NCBI RefSeq assembly: GCF_032391395.1
Contig: NZ_CP135916.1
Coordinates: 2,945,001-3,009,000 of the forward strand
Direction: 5' to 3'
DNA length: 64,000 nt
Origin: Sphingomonas sp. Y38-1Y
GTDB taxonomy: Bacteria > Pseudomonadota > Alphaproteobacteria > Sphingomonadales > Sphingomonadaceae
This document shows positions 61,379-64,000 of this stretch, in pieces. How positions within the stretch are numbered: the stretch's first letter is position 1; each line of letters opens with the position of its first letter. A program made the position numbers and the translations under genes. Under the pieces are notes generated by a model. The model saw only the letters and a program-made list of their open reading frames with translations. It was not told the DNA's origin and did no database searches.

Positions 61379-61407
61379 CTGGCGACGATCGTTTCTGGAG
61401 AAAGCTC

Positions 61408-61980
61408 ATGCAGATCCGCAACTTCGCCGCCGTCCCCGCCCTTGCGCTCGCGCTGTGCGCCTGCGGGTCGAACCGGGACACGCCCGCCAACGACACCGTC
61501 GCGGCGACGATGAACGAGACGACGATGAACGACATGGCGACTGCGCCTGCCGCAACCGCCTCGCCCGCGCAGACCTTTGCCAACGCCGCCGCCGCCAGCG
61601 ACACGTTCGAGATCGAGACGTCGCGGCTCGCGCTCTCGACCTCGCAGTCGGCATCGGTGAAGCGCTTTGCCCAGTCGATGGTCGATGCGCACACGCAGTC
61701 AACGGCGAAGCTCAAGACGGCCGCCAGCGGCGCCTCGATCACGCCGGACCCCGCCCTGACCGCGGAGCAGACCGCGACGCTCGCGGATCTTCGCGGCAAG
61801 TCGGGGGCGGCGTTCGACACCGCCTATATCGAGGCGCAGCGCGCCGGCCATGCCAAGACGCTCGACACGCTGAAGGGCTATGCCGCGTCGGGCGACGCGC
61901 AACCGCTCAAGGCGTTCGCGACCGAGATGGTGCCGATCGTCACCGCGCACCTCAACATGGCGAGTGGCCTGCGCCCGTAA
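61408..61980 (+). CDS. DUF4142 lipoprotein
   Basis: The ATG at 61408, with GGAG at 61397, gives 190 aa. A lipoprotein signal ends in ALALCACGS, giving a lipidated Cys near residue 17. The DUF4142 four-helix domain follows (about 55-185): QTFANAAAASDTFEIETSRL, SVKRFAQSMVDAHTQS, then AGHAKTLDTLKGYAASGD. It is anchored in the envelope. It probably belongs to the general stress regulon because of its promoter. Confidence 0.88.
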   Translation: MQIRNFAAVPALALALCACGSNRDTPANDTVAATMNETTMNDMATAPAATASPAQTFANAAAASDTFEIETSRLALSTSQSASVKRFAQSMVDAHTQSTAKLKTAASGASITPDPALTAEQTATLADLRGKSGAAFDTAYIEAQRAGHAKTLDTLKGYAASGDAQPLKAFATEMVPIVTAHLNMASGLRP

Positions 61981-62108
61981 GCTTGCGTCGTGGCGGGGTC
62001 GGTCCACGAACGGGCTGACCCCCGCATCGTGCCTGACGTCGGCGCGTCATCGTCGATGATGCTTGCGATGGCGCCGCCAGCCTGCCAATCGCGCCGTCGG
62101 AGGTTCGA

Positions 62109-62840
62109 TTGACTGCAACCGGCACCACCGGACGCTGGGCACGGCGTTCCGACACGCGCATCCTCGTCACGCTGCTGATCGTCACGGTCGCGCTGGCGAG
62201 CTTTGCCTATATCGCGTCCGAGGTGGTCGAGGGGCATCCGCTGGCGATCGATCGCTGGCTCCTGCTTCAATTGCGCAGCGTCGCCGATCCGGGCCTGTCG
62301 ATCGGACCACGCTGGTTCGCGCAGGCGATGATCGATTTCACCGCGCTGGGCGGCGGCACCGTCCTGACCTTGGTGACGACCCTCGTGACCGGATATCTGA
62401 TGGCGCGGCGAAAGATCGCGCTGGCGGCGTTCGTCGCTTCATCGATCGTCGCGGGCAGCCTGCTCACCGCGCTGCTCAAGATCGCGTTCGCACGCGCGCG
62501 ACCCGACATCGTGCCGCATCTGGTCGAGGTCAGCTCGGCGAGCTTTCCGAGCGGTCATGCGATGAACTCGGCGATGGTCTATCTGACCGGGGCGGCCTTG
62601 CTCGCGAGTGCCGAGCCGAGCCGCCGCGTCCGCGTCTTCCTGATCGGCGCCGCGCTGGTGCTCACGCTGCTGATCGGGTTCTCGCGCATCTTCCTCGGCG
62701 TCCACTTCCCCACCGACGTGGTGGCGGGCTGGGCGATCGGGATCGCCTGGGCCGTGGCATCGTCATGGGTGGCGGCGATTCTCCAGCGTCGTCACGCGAT
62801 CGAGGGCGTGGAGGGCACCACGACGTCGACGGCCCGCTGA
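62109..62840 (+). CDS. PAP2-family membrane phosphatase
   Basis: A TTG at 62109, preceded by GGAGG at 62099-62103, starts a 243-aa protein with six membrane helices and the three PAP2 motifs: KIAFARARPDIVPH (K-x6-R-P), SFPSGHAMNSA (PSGH) and SRIFLGVHFPTDVVAGW (S-R-x5-H-x3-D). It should dephosphorylate a lipid pyrophosphate or phosphatidate at the periplasmic face. Its 3' end overlaps the convergent diacylglycerol-kinase-like gene by 49 bp. The TTG start is not certain. Confidence 0.87.
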   Translation: MTATGTTGRWARRSDTRILVTLLIVTVALASFAYIASEVVEGHPLAIDRWLLLQLRSVADPGLSIGPRWFAQAMIDFTALGGGTVLTLVTTLVTGYLMARRKIALAAFVASSIVAGSLLTALLKIAFARARPDIVPHLVEVSSASFPSGHAMNSAMVYLTGAALLASAEPSRRVRVFLIGAALVLTLLIGFSRIFLGVHFPTDVVAGWAIGIAWAVASSWVAAILQRRHAIEGVEGTTTSTAR

Positions 62841-63694
62841 GCGACGTGCACCGTTACCGGCGTGCGCGCCAGGCACTCGCCATCGACCGAGATCTTCTGC
62901 GTCGGCCGGGTACGCAGCCGCAGCTCTCGCCCGCGATACTCGACCGTGTTGGCGCCGCGCGACTTCAGCTTGAAGAACTTGGCGTACCAGTCGAAGGCGA
63001 GGCGCATCAGGCTGCGCCCGGTCACCGCCTGAATGACGATATCGCCGCTGTCGACGTCGGTCGTCTCGATCAGCTCGACCCCGCCGTGGAAGCGCCCGTT
63101 GAACACACGCACCTCGCTCGCCCAAGTGCGGTGCTCGCCGCGATCGTCCTCGACCGTCAGGCGGAACGGGCGAAAGCGCAGCAGGCACCACAGCGCCCAG
63201 CCGAGATAGCCGACACGGCCCAAATAGCGCTTGAGCTTGTGCGGCACGGTATCGCCGATCAGCGGTGACAGCCCGAGCGCTGCTGCGTTCACGAAGTGGT
63301 TGTCGTCGATCATGCCCAGATCGATGCGGCGCAGTTTTCCGGTCGCGATCGCCTCGACCGCGCCGTCCAGATCGAGCGGCAGCCCCAGCGTCCGCGCAAA
63401 GCTGTTGGCGGTGCCGAGCGGCAGCACCGCAAAGACGCTCTCCGTGTTGGCAAGGTGCTTGACGAGCCGCGCCAACGATCCATCGCCGCCGCCGATGATG
63501 ACCATCGGCGCACCGCCCCTGACCGCGCCGCTGACGACGTCGTCCAGCTTCGCCGGATCGCGGACGGCGTGCGATGCGGTCAGCGCGATCCCCGCCGCCT
63601 CCAGCTTGGCCTTCGCCTCATGGCACAGCGCCTCGCCCTTTCGCGACTGCGCGTTGACGATGAGGACGGCCTCACGCGGAACGGACTTGCTCAA
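62792..63694 (-). CDS. Diacylglycerol/lipid kinase family protein
   Basis: The 300-aa protein has a DAGK catalytic domain: VLIVNAQSRKGEALCHEAK, the nucleotide motif MVIIGGGDGSLARLVKHL, LPLGTANSFARTLGLP, then NAAALGLSPLIGDTVPHKLK, as in YegS/BmrU-like lipid kinases. It would phosphorylate a lipid hydroxyl. It is convergent and overlapping with a PAP2 phosphatase, an opposed kinase/phosphatase pair. Confidence 0.9.
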   Translation of the reverse strand: MSKSVPREAVLIVNAQSRKGEALCHEAKAKLEAAGIALTASHAVRDPAKLDDVVSGAVRGGAPMVIIGGGDGSLARLVKHLANTESVFAVLPLGTANSFARTLGLPLDLDGAVEAIATGKLRRIDLGMIDDNHFVNAAALGLSPLIGDTVPHKLKRYLGRVGYLGWALWCLLRFRPFRLTVEDDRGEHRTWASEVRVFNGRFHGGVELIETTDVDSGDIVIQAVTGRSLMRLAFDWYAKFFKLKSRGANTVEYRGRELRLRTRPTQKISVDGECLARTPVTVHVAQRAVDVVVPSTPSIA

Positions 63695-63911
63695 CCTCTG
63701 TGATCCTGGCGGTCCGGCACGGGCTTCGTTCCTACGGGCGGGAAGCGCTCCGGCCGTTGCGGTCCATCATCTGCCCGATGTCGTCCCCGCGCGCCAGTGA
63801 CATGCAGCGGTCCGCGGAAGCTTTGAAAAGGCGCGTCTATCCGCGCCCGACGGCAGCCCCTATAGGGCTCGCGCGTCGGTGCAGCACGGCGCGCTAAGAG
63901 GGCAAGGCAAG

Positions 63912-64000
63912 ATGAAGATCGCGGTGTTCGGACTGGGGTATGTCGGACTGTCGAACGCGGTGCTGCTCGCCCAGCATAACGAGGTCGCGGCGGTCGATAT
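63912..64000 (+). CDS. Nucleotide-sugar dehydrogenase, 5' part (runs off window)
   Basis: The ATG at 63912 begins MKIAVFGLGYVGLSNAVLLA, the Rossmann NAD-binding start of UDP-glucose/GDP-mannose 6-dehydrogenases. The 29 visible codons continue to the window edge with a family-like AQHNEVAAVDI. It would provide a uronic acid precursor for exopolysaccharide. Specificity cannot be decided from this fragment. Confidence 0.85.
   Translation, partial: MKIAVFGLGYVGLSNAVLLAQHNEVAAVD

Noticed and set aside
1..64000. CRISPR array
   Set aside because: No regularly spaced short repeats were seen; the direct repeats at 4156/9396 and the leaders at 46059/47387 are only pairs.

Overview
The window looks like the chromosome of a sphingomonad (Sphingomonadaceae, Alphaproteobacteria). 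It is GC-rich and carries a HWE-type sensor kinase, an ECF sigma/anti-sigma pair, a GGAAC-N16-CGTT stress promoter, remnants of TonB-dependent iron uptake, and a trb-type conjugation island with the DUF736, ParB-like, DUF932, DUF2493 and Toprim genes typical of sphingomonad integrative elements. Genus is inferred from gene content only.

Layout. 1-4143: two exported ferritin-like genes facing a Crp/Fnr regulator, an ECF sigma factor and its membrane anti-sigma factor. 4156-9879: a scarred region bounded by two direct ~76-bp repeats, each abutting a broken gene (MFS transporter, amidohydrolase). Between them lie a membrane-anchored LuxR-type regulator operon, a MarR regulator and an unusual antitoxin-like/PAS protein. 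9881-19877: a broken conjugation module. trbB-trbC-trbD-truncated trbE lie on the minus strand. A traG tail, a CopG-like gene and DUF736 lie about 7 kb away on the plus strand. The two halves of one alpha/beta-hydrolase gene sit at the two ends of the intervening segment in opposite orientation. A single inversion of 12295-19262 re-joins the hydrolase in frame and puts traG-copG upstream of trbB in one orientation.

19874-28589: a DUF5360-like membrane protein, an APH(3')-like kinase, a decaying siderophore-uptake block (TonB receptor pseudogene, PepSY protein, DUF3325 with a stop codon), an M28 peptidase and a class C beta-lactamase-fold hydrolase. 28887-41230: a likely defence region. It has a TIR protein, a tightly overlapped three-gene operon (1998-aa DUF4011-like helicase-nuclease, SbcD-like phosphoesterase, SbcC/YhaN-like ATPase) and a fused nucleotidyltransferase-HEPN protein. 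This is the best candidate here for an incompletely described system. 41271-50925: island backbone (sigma-like HTH, DUF2493, Toprim, ParB-like, DUF932, UvrD and HipA remnants, HipB, an integrase with an excisionase-like tail), ending in a 45-bp 3' fragment of tRNA-Thr(GGT) that marks the island edge.

50992-64000: ordinary chromosome. It carries an MFS transporter, a type I secretion cassette with two probable substrates and a Crp-like regulator, a phosphoesterase/SPL-like radical SAM pair, a deaminase with a small HhH protein, DUF3597, DUF4142, a PAP2 phosphatase convergent with a diacylglycerol-kinase-like gene, and the start of a nucleotide-sugar dehydrogenase gene. No CRISPR array, rRNA or complete tRNA gene was seen.
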